Origin: Saposhnikovia divaricata
Taxonomy: Eukaryota > Streptophyta > Magnoliopsida > Apiales > Apiaceae
Length of the DNA stretch: 64,000 nt
Direction of reading: 5' to 3'
Assembly: GCA_036435485.1 (NCBI GenBank)
Contig: CM071598.1
Span: forward strand, 194,907,148 to 194,971,147
In this document: positions 1 to 11,105 of the stretch, in pieces
Position numbering within the stretch: the first letter of the stretch is position 1
How the letters are laid out: each line of letters starts with the position of its first letter
The notes under the pieces: generated by a model
Databases searched by the model: none
What the model was told of the DNA's origin: nothing
The model's input: the letters and a program-made list of their open reading frames with translations, nothing else
Position numbers and translations under genes: made by a program

Positions 1-690
1 CTTTTTCTCACCTACTTTCTTCTTCTTGGGAGGGTTCCTCTTCCTTTTCTTAGGATTTGAACCATCACCAATTAGAAGAACAGAACTCTTCTTAGAGGGA
101 AAATTCGATTCCGCAGTTTTCAACATGTTGTGGAGTTCAGCCAGGCTAACGTCCAACTTATTCATGTGAAAGTTCACAACAAACTGCGAAAACGAACCGG
201 GAAGTGATTGCAAGACCAAGTCTTGACTTAGCTCCCTATCCATGACAAAACCAAGCTGTCCAAGACGTTCAATCAAATTGATCATCTTAAGTACATGGTC
301 ATTCACAGATGATCCCTCCGACATCCTACAGCGGAACAACTCCTTCGATATCTCATATCGAGCTGTCCTCCCTGCCACATCATACAACTCTTGTAGATGC
401 TCTAGGATAGTGTGAGCATCCATAAGCTCATGTTGCTTCTGTAGCTCAACGTTCATGGAAGCTAGCATGATACATTGAGCAACATTAGCATCATCTATCC
501 ACTTACGATACACAACATGTTCATCATTATGTGCATCGTCAGCAGGTTCAGCAGGCTTAGGTGAGTCAAGCACATATTCCAGCTTCTCAACCCTGAGAAC
601 AATTCTCAAGTTTTGAAGCCAGTCAGCAAAATTCGGACCAGTCAATTTGTGAGCATCTAGTATGCTCCGGAGTGATAGTGCAGCAGACAT
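1..690 (-). CDS. Copia gag polyprotein, N-terminal part (UBN2-type gag), runs off window
   Basis: This is an open frame of 230 codons from an ATG at 690-688, with no stop before the window edge. The product packages retrotransposon RNA in cytoplasmic virus-like particles. The N-terminus reads SLRSILDAHKLTGPNFADWL, followed by LRIVLRVEKLEYVLD and, near residues 130-200, ARYEISKELFRCRMSEG, LIERLGQLGF and SLPGSFSQFVVNFHMNKL. This is the usual order of a plant Copia gag (DUF4219/UBN2 region). The last residues are lysine-rich, and the CCHC knuckle would follow beyond the edge. It is the only retroelement ORF in the window without a visible lesion, but only about 230 residues can be judged. The Copia lineage cannot be assigned from gag alone. 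Confidence 0.85.
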   Translation of the reverse strand, partial: MSAALSLRSILDAHKLTGPNFADWLQNLRIVLRVEKLEYVLDSPKPAEPADDAHNDEHVVYRKWIDDANVAQCIMLASMNVELQKQHELMDAHTILEHLQELYDVAGRTARYEISKELFRCRMSEGSSVNDHVLKMINLIERLGQLGFVMDRELSQDLVLQSLPGSFSQFVVNFHMNKLDVSLAELHNMLKTAESNFPSKKSSVLLIGDGSNPKKRKRNPPKKKKVGEKK

Positions 691-2687
691 AGTGTATATA
701 GTAAATCTGTAAATGATAAACACATAACAACACTTAGCAAATATTCAATTTCATTTTAAAAACACTATATGAATTGGGTCTTTATTCATAAGTGGCTCCC
801 ACTAGTTTATCTAATTTATACAACCCCCTAAGTGAAAAATTAAGCATTCATAATGCTAGTGGGAATAGGGATCCTACATTCCATCACACAACCTCGGCTG
901 TAGCACGAAACGCCATGTGATGTTCAATAGGAAGACAACTCTTGTCAATTACATCTCATGTTATTCCCTAATAAAACTTTAGCCTCTCGAATAATTGAGT
1001 CACGGCTGTAGCACGACAAACTCAATATTCTTAGTCAAGTCTAACCCAACATTCCGTACAATTAAATCAGTCTCCAACGGCCCACGGCTGTAGCACGTAA
1101 CGACCAATAGATTCTAATTTATTATACACATCTCTATGTAATAGACAAGTATTTCTTATTTCGAAATCAAAGCCCTCGGCTGTAGCACGAAACGACAATG
1201 ATTCAAAAATAAGAACTGCTTTCTACCATGTTGGAAGGCTATGACCGACACAAGCCCGTTGTGTCATTGGCCAATTACTACTTGATATTATTTAATTTTA
1301 GAGGGATTATAATATGTCACAATCATAATCATATTATAAAGAGTTTCTTCCTTTTAAATTAAATATTTTAAATCAATAATTGATAATTTGATGATTCCCA
1401 GATCGGGGGGAGCATTGTCAAGAGGTGTCACTTAATACCCCTTTCTTACAGATCGAAATCCGTTTTTGACAGAATCATCCTTTCTCAATATTGAAAATTC
1501 ATATTTAATTACGTGTTTCATAAACACAATAATCTCATGATTGTATTCACAATATTATTGTTAAGGCAAGAAACGATTCCTATTCTAGATTTTCTAGAGC
1601 ACGCCTTATATTGATTTAAGTTCAACTAAATCTATCATCGCATGGTAGAATAGGCATATATCTCATATATAAAATTAAATAAATAAATAAGCATGCAAGA
1701 AATATCATGTCACACATTGATATAATGATGTATGGATTTATTATAGCATTTAAAAGCAATTTAAAACAATTAAAACATGCTTTAAAACACTTCCGGGAAT
1801 ATAAATATTTTAAAAATATTATATAAAAAATATTTGACCATTCCATTAGATCCGTCTCGGAAAAACGAATCCAAAGATATATTGCACGCCCAAAACGGAG
1901 TTACGAAATTCCCAGAAAATCGAATTTAATATGGACAGAAGGATGTATGCATTCACCAAATGCGTTACAGCCATTTAATTCAATTAAATGCTGTAACGCA
2001 TATATCTACTGCGCAACAGCCCCTGTCACGCATTCCCCGAATGCGCGACAACCCCCGCGCGTGCGCTGCACGCGCCCGACAGGTTCCGACAGCAGACAGT
2101 TTCCTTTTCCTTTTTTTTTTATTTTCTATTTGCCGACCGTTTGAGTTTTTGTTCAGAATGTACGTTGCTGCCAGACTTTGTCTTTTCCAGGTGTTTTGTA
2201 ACTATTGTTCTCACATCAATTCTATACAAAACGTAACAGCCACTTTTAATAATAATAACTATTATTATTATTATTATTATTTTAATTTTTAATATTAATA
2301 AATTAATTAACAATTAATTAATTAAATAAAAATTAACAGAACATGATTTCTTAAATCAAGCAGTAGCAAAAAATTACCAGATCAGCCAGGGGTCCTTGTG
2401 CAATTTTAATTTCATAATATTAACATGCATAATTATTTTATGAATTTTAATTAAAACAATTTTAAAAAATTCATAACAAATAATCTACACATCACAAAAT
2501 TATGAAAAAAATATCTAGATGATCCATAACACTTATAGAATTCAGATCCATGGTCAAAACTTCATGCAAATTTTGTTTTGAATTAATTCATAATTAAATC
2601 CAAATAAACTTGCAAAAATCATAATAAATCCATACATGCATAAAAAAATCTGAAATTTTTTATGTGAATCTCTATATGCAGAACCTA
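691..2687 (-). other. Long untranslated leader of Copia-1
   Basis: About 2 kb separates the gag ATG from the primer binding site, which is long for a Copia leader. It is AT-rich and has no credible ORF; the reading frames at 1947-2292 cross low-complexity sequence. It holds the 18-bp repeat at 895-1194 and a short (ATT)n run near 2258-2280. The segment 2020-2110 is locally GC-rich. Confidence 0.6.
895..1194. repeat. Four spaced copies of an 18-bp motif in the Copia-1 leader
   Basis: CGGCTGTAGCACGAAACG occurs at 895-912, 1003-1020 (variant GACAAACT end), 1085-1102 (one change) and 1177-1194. The spacings are 108, 82 and 92 bases. Flanking sequences are less similar than the core, so this looks like selected or amplified short motifs rather than a simple tandem repeat. 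Confidence 0.8.
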
Positions 2688-2700
2688 GCTCTGGTGTCAT
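2688..2700 (-). promoter_or_regulatory. Candidate primer binding site of Copia-1 (imperfect initiator tRNA-Met type)
   Basis: On the minus strand the bases next to the LTR end read ATGACACCAGAGC. The usual plant tRNA-iMet complement is TGGTATCAGAGC, so the CAGAGC half is kept and the first half differs. Position directly after the LTR supports the call. Confidence 0.55.
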
Positions 2701-2955
2701 TGAAGGAATTTACGGATGAGCGGAAGTGCGGTATAACAATTATTTCCGTAAAAACCATATATCGCACACATAGAAAATCATATAAAAACATAAAAGGGGA
2801 GGAATCGAAACCATACCTTGAAAATCGAAGCTTTTAAAATGGATGGTTGCTAGCAGTTACTTCTCAGAGTGTGAAGCACTCTATCGATATCCACCAAGAA
2901 TAATCTTCGATGAAGCTTTTATAAAAATGGAGTTTTTATAAAAATGGAGATTTTT

Positions 2956-3022
<67 letters not shown>

Positions 3023-4285
3023 GGAGGCAACTAGGTTTTCACAAAACCACTCTTGCATACACTTCTCTTCTCATCTCTTTCTATTTATAGGGCACATGTA
3101 GGTTTTTATTATAATTAATATATCATATATATTATTATATAAATCCCACCAAATGTTTAAATAATAATTAAACTATTTTAATCATTATTAAAAACATCTT
3201 GCTCTCTCAAAATAGCTTCATCAATAAATTAATCTTTTTATGGTGTGACCCTGTAGGTTCAATATTAAGTCGGTAGTAGAAATAAATAATAATAAACTTT
3301 TTATTTATTATTTATATGAATTCTAATAATTCATTAAATATAATTAACTGATTAATTATATTTATTCTACATCGTGAGTGATGCTTCTCAACATATCGCG
3401 ACTATCCGGATAATATGAATTCACTGCTTAGAATACCAAGAACCTGTCAGTGACTAGTTACCGTACAATCAATTCCTTCTATCCTACAATATCCCGATTA
3501 AATACAAGGCATTGATCTCGTGTCAGGCCTATCAAATTTAATCATATGATTTCTTATTCATAATGCAAAGTTCATATTAATGCAAATTAGAAACTCCTTT
3601 CTAATTTCATACACTCTGGCCAGAGATTCCAGAACTCGCATACTAAGAATAACATAGGATATTCACTTCCTTACTAAACGGGGTAGATTCTATATTGACC
3701 GTTAACTATCTCCATACACAAATCCCTATGCCCAGAATAGACCTAATGGATGTCCTTGAGACTAAGGACTAAACCAAAGCACAGTTCATTATATATAAGA
3801 TAACTTTAACGATCTCAAGTCTAAGGACACTTGTAAAACTATCACTCAGTGAACAACTATTGACACGTGAGTAAACTCCATTAGTTGTCCAACTTATCGA
3901 GTCATGTTCAGTGAACTTATTCCATAATAAGCACCTACATACTAGCTATGGTGTCACCACACAAATGCCTATGAGAACAGACATCCTCCTAAAGGAAGCA
4001 AGCATAGTATGTACCAATCTTTGCGGATTCACTAACTTCCGATTAGTTATCCTATGATCGGGAACTGTTTAAGTCTAGAGTTATCATCTTCTAGATCTCA
4101 CTATTACAATCTCATTATAATTCTAGAAGCTTTACTCTAAACTATGGAACATCTTATTTAACACACTTTAAATAGATAAAGCCCGTAATAAAATCAAAAC
4201 AAGTCTTTTATTTAATATCAATGAAATCAAATAAGAATACAAGAAATTTCTTCCTAATTCATCATACATGATTGGATTTAGGACA
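2701..4285 (-). repeat. 5' LTR of Copia-1
   Basis: On the minus strand this 1585-bp segment starts TGTCCTAAATCC and ends TTCCTTCA, so it has TG...CA ends, with the candidate PBS right after it. Its interior is non-coding and AT-rich and includes a (GA)n tract. No second copy is in the window for comparison, so the ends are inferred. Confidence 0.7.
2956..3015. repeat. (GA)n microsatellite inside the Copia-1 LTR
   Basis: About 60 bases of nearly pure GA dinucleotides with one GGG interruption. It lies within the transcribed half of the LTR, directly after a duplicated 16-base segment near 2925-2950. Confidence 0.95.
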
Positions 4286-4979
4286 AACACTTTCACAACG
4301 TTGGTACAACCGCCTACCACCAAACTCCATTGCCTCTTTCAAAGAGGTAAGCAATGCTTTCGTCAGCCAGTTCATAGGAGGAAGGATTCATGAGAAAGAT
4401 TCTGCATCCCTCATGACTGTGATACAAGGAAAGAAAGAAAATCTGAGAGATTATCTTAAACGATTCACAAAGGAGACGCTCAACATTACAAACCTGGAGA
4501 ACAAGGTAGCCATGGTGGCGTTGCAGAATGGAACTTCGAATGTTTACTTTAAAATGTCGTTGGCTAAGCATCCCCCTGAAAATATGGTTGAGCTCCAACA
4601 AAGGGCGAGTAAGTACATCAAGGCGGAAGATAGTCTGAAGAAAGAGTCCGGAACGGGGAACATTGGAAACGGTGACAACTCTAAGAAGCGGAAGTTGGAA
4701 CAGGAATATGATGCTAGAGATAAGTACCCACGCACGGGCAGGGATTCTGATTCAACCCCTAAGAAGGGGAGTCCCGGGAAAAGGTTTACAGATTACGCAA
4801 GGTTGAACACTCCAAGAAGTCAAATCCTGATGGAGATAGAAAAAGACAGGGATGTGAGATGGCCGAAGCCACTAAGGACTGATCCTGAGAAAAGAAAAAA
4901 GAATTAGTACTTCCGGTTCCATAAAGATGTGTGACACGATACCGATGATTGTAGACAATAAAAAGATAAGATTGAGTTC
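4286..4979 (+). pseudogene. Tat gag, C-terminal remnant
   Basis: The reading frame encodes LSQRWYNRLPPNSIASF, then FIGGRIHEKDSASLM and LRDYLKRFTKETLNI, the retrotransposon gag core (Retrotrans_gag), followed by a basic, lysine-rich tail. The upstream half was cut off by Copia-1 at about 4285. In-frame stops at 4905-4907, about 4931 and about 4961 interrupt the segment that in relatives carries a YCRFHKD-type motif; here it reads YFRFHKD. The same frame continues into the protease part, so gag and pol were one polyprotein. Confidence 0.85.
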
Positions 4980-6038
4980 TTGATCCGCAGAGGAAAATTG
5001 AATAAATTCTGCAAAGATAGGGATCGGGGAAACCCAAGGCGAGATTATGATAGGAAAGATGAGGATTATAACCGCAATCAGCAGACCCGGGGGCCAGTGA
5101 TCAACATGATCTTTGGTGGCCTAACAACGGCCGGGACAAGTAGAAATTCTAGAAAGGCGTATGCACGAGAGGTGATGCACATCATAGGGGAAGCCCCAAA
5201 ACGTGCGAAGACGGAAGTCTCAATTGGATTCGATGATTCGGACCTTGAAGAGGTGAAGTTTCCCCATGATGACCCACTGGTTATCTCACCTGTGATAGGC
5301 AACTCCCAAGTGAAGAGAGTCTTGATTGATAATGGAGCATCGGTGGACATTCGATTTCATGATGCCTTCTTGAAGATGGGATATACTGAGTCTCAGTTGA
5401 CACCGTCAAACATGCCCATATATGGGTTCAACAGAGTGGAGTCGAAAGTTGAGGGGACAATTCAGCTACCCATGACTATAGGACAGGAGCCATGTGAGGC
5501 TACTCAGATGTTAAATTTCTTGGTTATCAAAGCTACATCCACATACAATGCTATCCTAGGTAGGACGGGACTACATGCTTTTAAGGCGGTTGCCTCTACC
5601 TATCATTTAAAGGTTAAGTTCCCAACCAGAAATGGAGTAGGAGAAGAGAAAGGGGATCAAAAGATGGTAAGGAGTTGTTATGTGGCCGCACTGAGGCCGG
5701 ATGGAGCCGGGGGGCAGGTCCTCCCAATCGAGGATATGGATGTTCGAGAGAATGAAGAGCAGAGAGGAAAACCAGCAGAGGACTTGGTTCCCATACCTTT
5801 GGAGTTGGGAGATTCTGAGAAGGTTACTTACATCGGGGCATCTTTGAAAGACCCCTTGAAGAGAAAATTGATCTCCTTCTTGCAAGACAATAGTGACGTC
5901 TTCGCGTGGACAGCAGCTGACATGCCAGGGATAGATCCCCAATTGATAACATACAACCTGAATGTGGATCCAAACCGGAAGACGGTGAAACAAAAGAAGA
6001 GAAATTTTGCACCTGAGAGGCAAGAAGCCATAAAATAG
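4980..6038 (+). pseudogene. Tat aspartic protease and linker to RT
   Basis: This is an open stretch of 352 codons in the gag frame. The aspartic protease (polyprotein maturation) is seen at VKRVLIDNGASVDIRF, about residues 110-125, where the catalytic triad reads D-N-G instead of D-T/S-G, and at AILGRTGLHAFKAV about 80 residues later. The N-terminal part carries INMIFGGLTTAGTS, common before the protease in this lineage. The C-terminal part (FAWTAADMPGIDPQLITYNL) is the conserved lead-in to RT. A TAG at 6036-6038 separates it from RT. D-N-G triads occur in plant gypsy elements, so this change need not be inactivating. Confidence 0.87.
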
Positions 6039-7118
6039 GAAGTTGACAAACTCCTAGAGGCAGGGTTCATTGAGGAAATCCAGTTCCCGGAATGGTTGGC
6101 CAATCCTGTGATGGTCAAGAAGGCTAATGGAAAGTGGAGGATGTGTATAGACTTAACTGATCTGAACGATGCATGCCCAAAGGACTGTTTTCCCTTGCCA
6201 AGGATCGATACGTTGATAGATGCTACGGCTGGGCACGAGATGTTAAGCTTCATGGATGGCTTTAGTGGCTATAATCAAATCAAGATGCATAAGGATGATA
6301 TTCCTAAGGTATCGTTCATCACCGACTTCGGTGTGTATTGTTACCTGGTCATGGCTTTTGGACTGAAAAATGCAGGAGCTACCTATCAGAGGTTGGTAAA
6401 CAAGATTTTCGCTCATCTCATCGGAAAGACTATGGAGGTTTATGTGGATGATATGCTGGTGAAAAGCCTACACAAGGCAGATCAGATTGAACACCTACGC
6501 GAGGTATTTGAAGTGCAGAGGCACCATAAGATGATGTTGAATCCGGCCAAGTGTGCTTTTGGTGTTGGGTCTGGAAAATTTCTGGGTCTCATGGTCTCGA
6601 AACGGGGAATTGAGGCCAACCCCGACAAAATCAAGGCTATTTTTGACATGGAACCACCACGTTCTATAAGGGATGTACATAAGTTAACTGGGAGGATTAC
6701 TGCGTTAGGGAGGTTCATCTCCAAATCCGGGGACAAGTGTTTGCCATTCTTTAAAACCTTGAAGAAGGTTAAAAACTTTCAGTGGACAGAAGAAAGCCAA
6801 GAGGCCTCTGAGCAAGTGAAGAAGTATATGTCTGAGGCCTCGCTGTTGGCCAAGCCAAGTACGGGAGAAATCCTCTATCTTTACTTGGCAATTTCAGGTG
6901 AAGCTATGAGTGCGGTGCTGGTAAAGGAGGAAAACAAGGTTCAGAAACCCGTATACTATGTGAGCAAAGTTTTACACGGAGTAGAGTTGAACTACTCCAC
7001 TATTGAGAAGTTTGCCTTAGCATTGGTAACTGCCACTAGGAAACTACGGCCCTATTTTCAGGCACATAAGATTGAGGTCATTACAGTACAACCATTGAGT
7101 GGATACCTCAGGAAGTAG
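6039..7118 (+). pseudogene. Tat reverse transcriptase and first RNase H
   Basis: Same frame as the protease part. RT blocks in order: WLANPVMVKKANGKWRMC, DLNDACPKDCFPLPRID, FMDGFSGYNQIKM, the catalytic YVDDMLVKS at about 6439-6467, and FLGLMVSKRGIEANPDKI. The Ty3-type RNase H follows (LYLAISGEAMSAVLV, KPVYYVSKVLHGVELNYS) and ends abruptly after ITVQPL near 7095. There the sequence passes into a repeated linker and a TAG at 7116-7118. RT copies genomic RNA into cDNA in the particle, and RNase H removes the RNA strand. It is inactive here because upstream and downstream stops break the polyprotein. Confidence 0.9.
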
Positions 7119-7170
7119 GCTCATCAAGTGGGCAATGCACCATTGACAACCAAGAAGTCGGGGGCAGGGG

Positions 7171-7242
7171 ATACCTCAGGAAGGCAATAAGGAAGACAAG
7201 GAACCCATACCTCAGGAAGGCAATAAGGAAGACAAGGAACCT
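7171..7242 (+). repeat. Two tandem copies of a 36-bp unit between the two RNase H domains
   Basis: The unit begins ATACCTCAGGAAGG at 7171 and again at 7207, nearly identical. A partial related copy (ATACCTCAGGAAG) sits at about 7104. The period is a multiple of three, so the copies lengthen an acidic PQEGNKEDKEP linker without changing frame. Confidence 0.85.
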
Positions 7243-8971
7243 ATGATCGAAGAGAAGGAATTATGGATGCTCTATTTTGATGGGGCATCAAAAACAAAAA
7301 AAAAGTGGTACAGGTCTTGTCTTACAAAGTCCCGATGGATTCATGATTGAATACACCCTGAAGTTAGACTTTCCAACAACCAATAATGAGGTAGAATATG
7401 AAGCTCTGATAGCTGGACTTGGCTTAGCAGGATCCCTAAGGGTCAAAAACCTTAAAGTTTGTGGAGATTCAAGGCTGGTTGTGGCCCAAGTCAATGGAGA
7501 GTTTGAGGCAAGGGATGAAACCATGGCTAAATACTTAAGGCTTGTGAAGGCAATAATGACTCAATTTGATGAGTGCCACATTGAGCACATTCCGAGGGAG
7601 GAAAACGCCAAGGCTGATGCCTTATCCAAGTTTGCCTCCTCTGAGATAGAGAATTACTCTGGAAGTGTCTACTTCCAAGTTCTGAGAACCCCTACCATCG
7701 ATTCAAAGTTAGTCGCACCTATCGGGGTGAGGGAATGGTTGATAGATCCCATAAAGGCATATCTCGAGATTGGTTGGCTCCCAACTAATGCCATGGAGGC
7801 ACGAAAATTATCTGTGAGAGCATTAAGGTATGCTCTGATTGAAGGGATACTCTACAAAAAGTCTTTCGTGATTCCGTATCTAAAGTGTTTAAGGCCCGAA
7901 GAAGCCAAATCAGCTATTGAGGAGGTCCATGAGGGAATTTGCGGACAACACTTGGGGGGCAGGGCCCTAGCTCACAAGATAGTCAGGCTTGGATTCTATT
8001 GGCCTGAGATGATGGCTGATACCAAAGAGTACGTGAAAAAGTGTGATCGGTGCCAGAAACATGCACCAGTGGTTAGACAACCACCAGAGATGTTGACATC
8101 CGTTAGCTCCCCCATTCCGTTTGCTATGTGGGGGATGGACATTCTTGGGCCCTTTTCTATGGCCACTGCTCAAAGGAAGTTTCTAGTTGTAGCTATTGAC
8201 TACTTCACAAAGTGGATTGAGGCCAAACCTTTGGCTAAAATCACAACCAAGCAAATCATGCAATTCTTTTGGGAGAACGTCATGTGGAGATATGGAATAC
8301 CACGAGTCCTTGTTGCGGACAATGGTTTAAAATTTAACAACAAAGAGTTCAAGGACTATTGTGATGAGAATAGGATTGAGCTTCGATTCACCTCAGTTGC
8401 CCACCCTCAAGCTAATGGGCAAGCTGAGGTTGCCAATCGAATCATCCTCGATGGACTTAGGAAAAGAGTGGAACGCTCTAGAAATACTTGGGTGGATGAA
8501 TTACTACCCATACTATGGGCATACCGAACCACGTGCAAAGTCAATACTGGAGCAACTCCATTCATGTTAGCTTACAGGGCTGAAGCTGTGGTTCCCGTAG
8601 AAATTATGCATGCATCTCCACGAGTGGAAGCATTTGAACCAGACACCAATGAGGAAGCAATGAGGCTAGCCCTCGACTTGATCGATGAGGTAAGGGATGA
8701 AGCTCATGCTAGAAATGTTGCACATCAGAAGAAGGCTTCTTTCTACTATAACCTAAGGGTGAAGGAAAGGTTCTTCCGTCAAGGGGACCTAGTGCTCAGA
8801 AATATTGAAGCATCCGGGGTCGGACAAAAGGGAAAGTTGGCACCAAATTGGGAAGGTCCCTATCGGGTCAAAAGTACGATAGGACGAGGATCATACAGGT
8901 TAGAGACTCTGGAAGGAAATGAGGTGCCTCAAACTTGGCACGCATCTAACCTCAAGGTCTACTATGTTTAA
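7243..8971 (+). pseudogene. Tat second (archaeal-type) RNase H and integrase
   Basis: The second RNase H starts in one frame (WMLYFDGASKT at about 7264) and continues in another from about 7300 (SGTGLVLQSPDGF, NNEVEYEALIAGL, GDSRLVVAQVNGEF, IPREENAKADALSKFAS). A one-base indel in the A-run near 7290-7303 explains the break. Integrase follows: zinc-binding H/H and C/C at HEGICGQHLGG and CDRCQKHA, then the catalytic core with MDILGPF, ADNGLKF and QANGQAEVANR (D, D, E), and a C-terminal part with LRVKERFFRQGDLVLR and the terminal LKVYYV. No chromodomain is visible. Stop at 8969-8971. The integrase frame itself is uninterrupted. Confidence 0.9.
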
Positions 8972-9340
8972 TTATCCTATGTAGGACGTAGCTCATATCT
9001 ATTAGGAAAGTAGAAATAAGGTCGACGAAACCATTTTAGGGTTTTCAAACTCTGAGTAAGAAGTAGAATATTATGTAAGGGCTAGGCCCATTTCAAGTTT
9101 TAATGAAATTTGGTTTTCCCCTCTCTTAATTATTATTCCATGTCTGTCATGTATCGAAGTATATCTAAAATTGCTAGCTAAAGTAAGCCAAAATACAAAA
9201 GGCAAAGCAACTAAGTGGAAGGAAAAACCAGAAAATGCATAAAACAAATAAGCAAGCCCGGAGGCTATAGTTTCAAGTTTACAAATTTAAAGAGAGCAAA
9301 ACATTAAAAGTCATACCACGCAGGGCCAAGGTAAATAAAA
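8972..9340. other. Spacer between Tat pol and the antisense ORF
   Basis: Non-coding, AT-rich. It begins right after the integrase stop and ends at the stop of the convergent antisense ORF. I see no repeat or conserved motif in it beyond A-rich stretches that could serve polyadenylation from either side. Confidence 0.5.
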
Positions 9341-9922
9341 TCAAGGTGCCTTAGTCTTGCCGGTACTCCTAGCAGGAGAATCTCTGTCATTGCTGGTATG
9401 GGTAGTCGAATCCCCATCAACTAAACCACCAGATCTAGCATGGAGAGGGGAGCGATCAGGGTTCAAGATCCTTTCAGCAGCATCCTCCCCTTCCTCATCT
9501 TCCTCCTCATCCTCCTCCATGGGAGTAATCCTCTGAGACTCCAATAACTTGGCCAGCTCCAACGAGGCCTCAGGGCAAGGAATATCACCAATCTGGAACA
9601 GCCCGGGGTGCCTCTCAGAAACAGCATCTAGTGCCCCCTTCCAGCCACTAAAGTAGTTGGCTGGATAGATAAGATCATCATGCTTAGCCATAAGCCTCTG
9701 AAAGTCCTCGGAGTCCATATAATCATCAATGATATCCTCCTTGCCTTGGCGAAGCTCAGCAATGCTGCCATAGGCTTTCTCCAGCTTCTCCTCCTTCACC
9801 TTCAACTTCTCTTCCAAGCCTACAACTTGGGCCTTCGATTGGTCAAGATCTTTCTTGTGAGTTCCAGCCTGAGTTCGTCAAGACTTGGCATGATGCATGG
9901 CAGCCTGGAAATAGGTGTTGCC

Positions 9923-9990
9923 CTGAAAAGCAACAAGTTAAAAACAGGCAAGAAGTAAAAATTTAAGATAACGAGATAAAAAATACTTAC
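9923..9990 (-). other. Predicted intron in the Tat antisense ORF (68 bp)
   Basis: Read on the minus strand it starts GTAAGTAT and ends GCTTTTCAG, is AT-rich, and has exons on either side that stay in phase (ALAT before, GNTYFQAAMHHAK after). Translating through it gives a hydrophobic stretch and a stop. Confidence 0.7.
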
Positions 9991-10334
9991 GGTAGCCAGA
10001 GCCTGAGCACCCATTAGCTCGACCGCCTCCAAATCGCGAGAAACAACAATATCGCGATAATCAGCAGGGGTGACTGAGTGGTAGGACCAATCCTTGGAAT
10101 GCTTGGTGCTCCCTACAACCGAATCCTCTTTTCTAATGCCCCAAGCAGGTCGAAAAACAGAACTCTTAGCAGAGGAGGCAGCCCCACTGCCCTCTTCTAC
10201 ATCAATAGCATCATGAGGCCTTAAAAAGGCAGGCTCTGTAGGCTGTCCCCTAGGGTCCTTCGCAGCTCTTTTCCTCTTCATACGGGGAGTTTCCCCAGCC
10301 AAATGCTCTTGGAGCTCATTTATGGATCTAGCAG

Positions 10335-10420
10335 CTGAAAAATCAAAGGCAAAGTTAGTAACAAATAAAATATAACATGTAAATGAATGAAAAGCTAAGT
10401 GAAAGAATGGTGGGGTTTAC
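10335..10420 (-). other. Predicted intron in the Tat antisense ORF (86 bp)
   Basis: On the minus strand it starts GTAAACCC and ends TTTTTCAG. Joining the exons keeps the frame (phase 1), while reading through meets a TAG within a few codons. It is T-rich throughout, as plant introns are. Confidence 0.7.
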
Positions 10421-11105
10421 CCTTATCAGTGACAGAAGAAAGACCTACAGACTTGAGGGAAAATTCCTCAAGAAGAGTGTAGAAGTGAGTTTCCCCTTTG
10501 TGTGCAATAAGGGTGTTGAAAGCAGCTCTTTCGGCATCATTTAGCTCGATATCATCTGAATTTACATCAGTTACCTTCCCAAAGGAGCTACGAAAGAGGG
10601 TGCCCCAATCACCCCCTGCCACATAAGGTACATGAACTCCTCTTTCCATTTAGGATTATTATCAGGAATTGAAGAGGGATCGTAGATATTTGGGATCGTA
10701 GCACGAAGGCTGATATATACCCAACCAGGATAAGTGATTGCACTATTTTTAAATTGAAAAATCTTCATAAAAAGAGGAACAGATAGTGGAAAGTTGTTTT
10801 TCAAACAAAGAAACATGAAACAAAAAATGGCTCTCCAAGCATTTGGGACTAGCTGGCAAGGGTTTATTTGAACATCCGCCAACAAGGTGGGAATGAAATT
10901 ATGAAAAGGGAAACGTAGCCCAGCCATGATAGCATTCTTGTATATGCAAAGGGCATGGGGTTTCCAATGACAAGAACGATCTCCTGGTTCAGCTGGGACT
11001 AATTTTAAAGGGGGACGAACATTGAAGAGTTTGTTGAATTTTTTGATTTTTTCAGCATCAAAAAACTTTGAATGATGATTATAGGAATCTAATGCAAACA
11101 GAGGG

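Larger units (their letters stand above)
1..4285 (-). mobile_element. Ty1/copia LTR retrotransposon, 5' portion only (Copia-1)
   Basis: Read on the minus strand the order is LTR (4285 to 2701), primer binding site, a roughly 2-kb leader, then gag running off the left edge. Pol and the other LTR lie outside the window. The element lies inside the gag gene of the Tat element, because Tat gag coding begins directly after the LTR at about 4286. The second copy of the target duplication is not visible. The boundary at 4285 rests on the TG...CA ends of the LTR and the sudden start of gag homology, so it may be off by some bases. Confidence 0.85.
9341..11105 (-). pseudogene. Tat antisense ORF (aORF), 3' exons, with two introns
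   Basis: Convergent to pol. From the Copia junction at 11105 a frame runs on without a break (KFFDAEKIKKFNKLFN, CHWKPHALCIYKNAIMAGL, NAWRAIFCFMFLCLKN, FQFKNSAITYPGWVYISLRA). A frameshift in a G-run near 10612 follows. Two short GT-AG introns come next (10335-10420 and 9923-9990), with open, frame-compatible exons on both sides. The tail is acidic and probably coiled-coil (VKEEKLEKAYGSIAELRQ) and ends in a Glu/Asp run and a Ser/Thr-rich end. One in-frame TGA lies near 9888. Function is unknown. Antisense ORFs at this place are known in Tat elements. The 5' part of the gene is at 39624-39757, cut off by the SIRE-like Copia. Confidence 0.75.

Noticed and set aside
1947..2292. Overlapping ORFs in the Copia-1 leader
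   Set aside because: They run through low-complexity T-rich and ATT-repeat sequence, have no motif, and lie in a non-coding leader.
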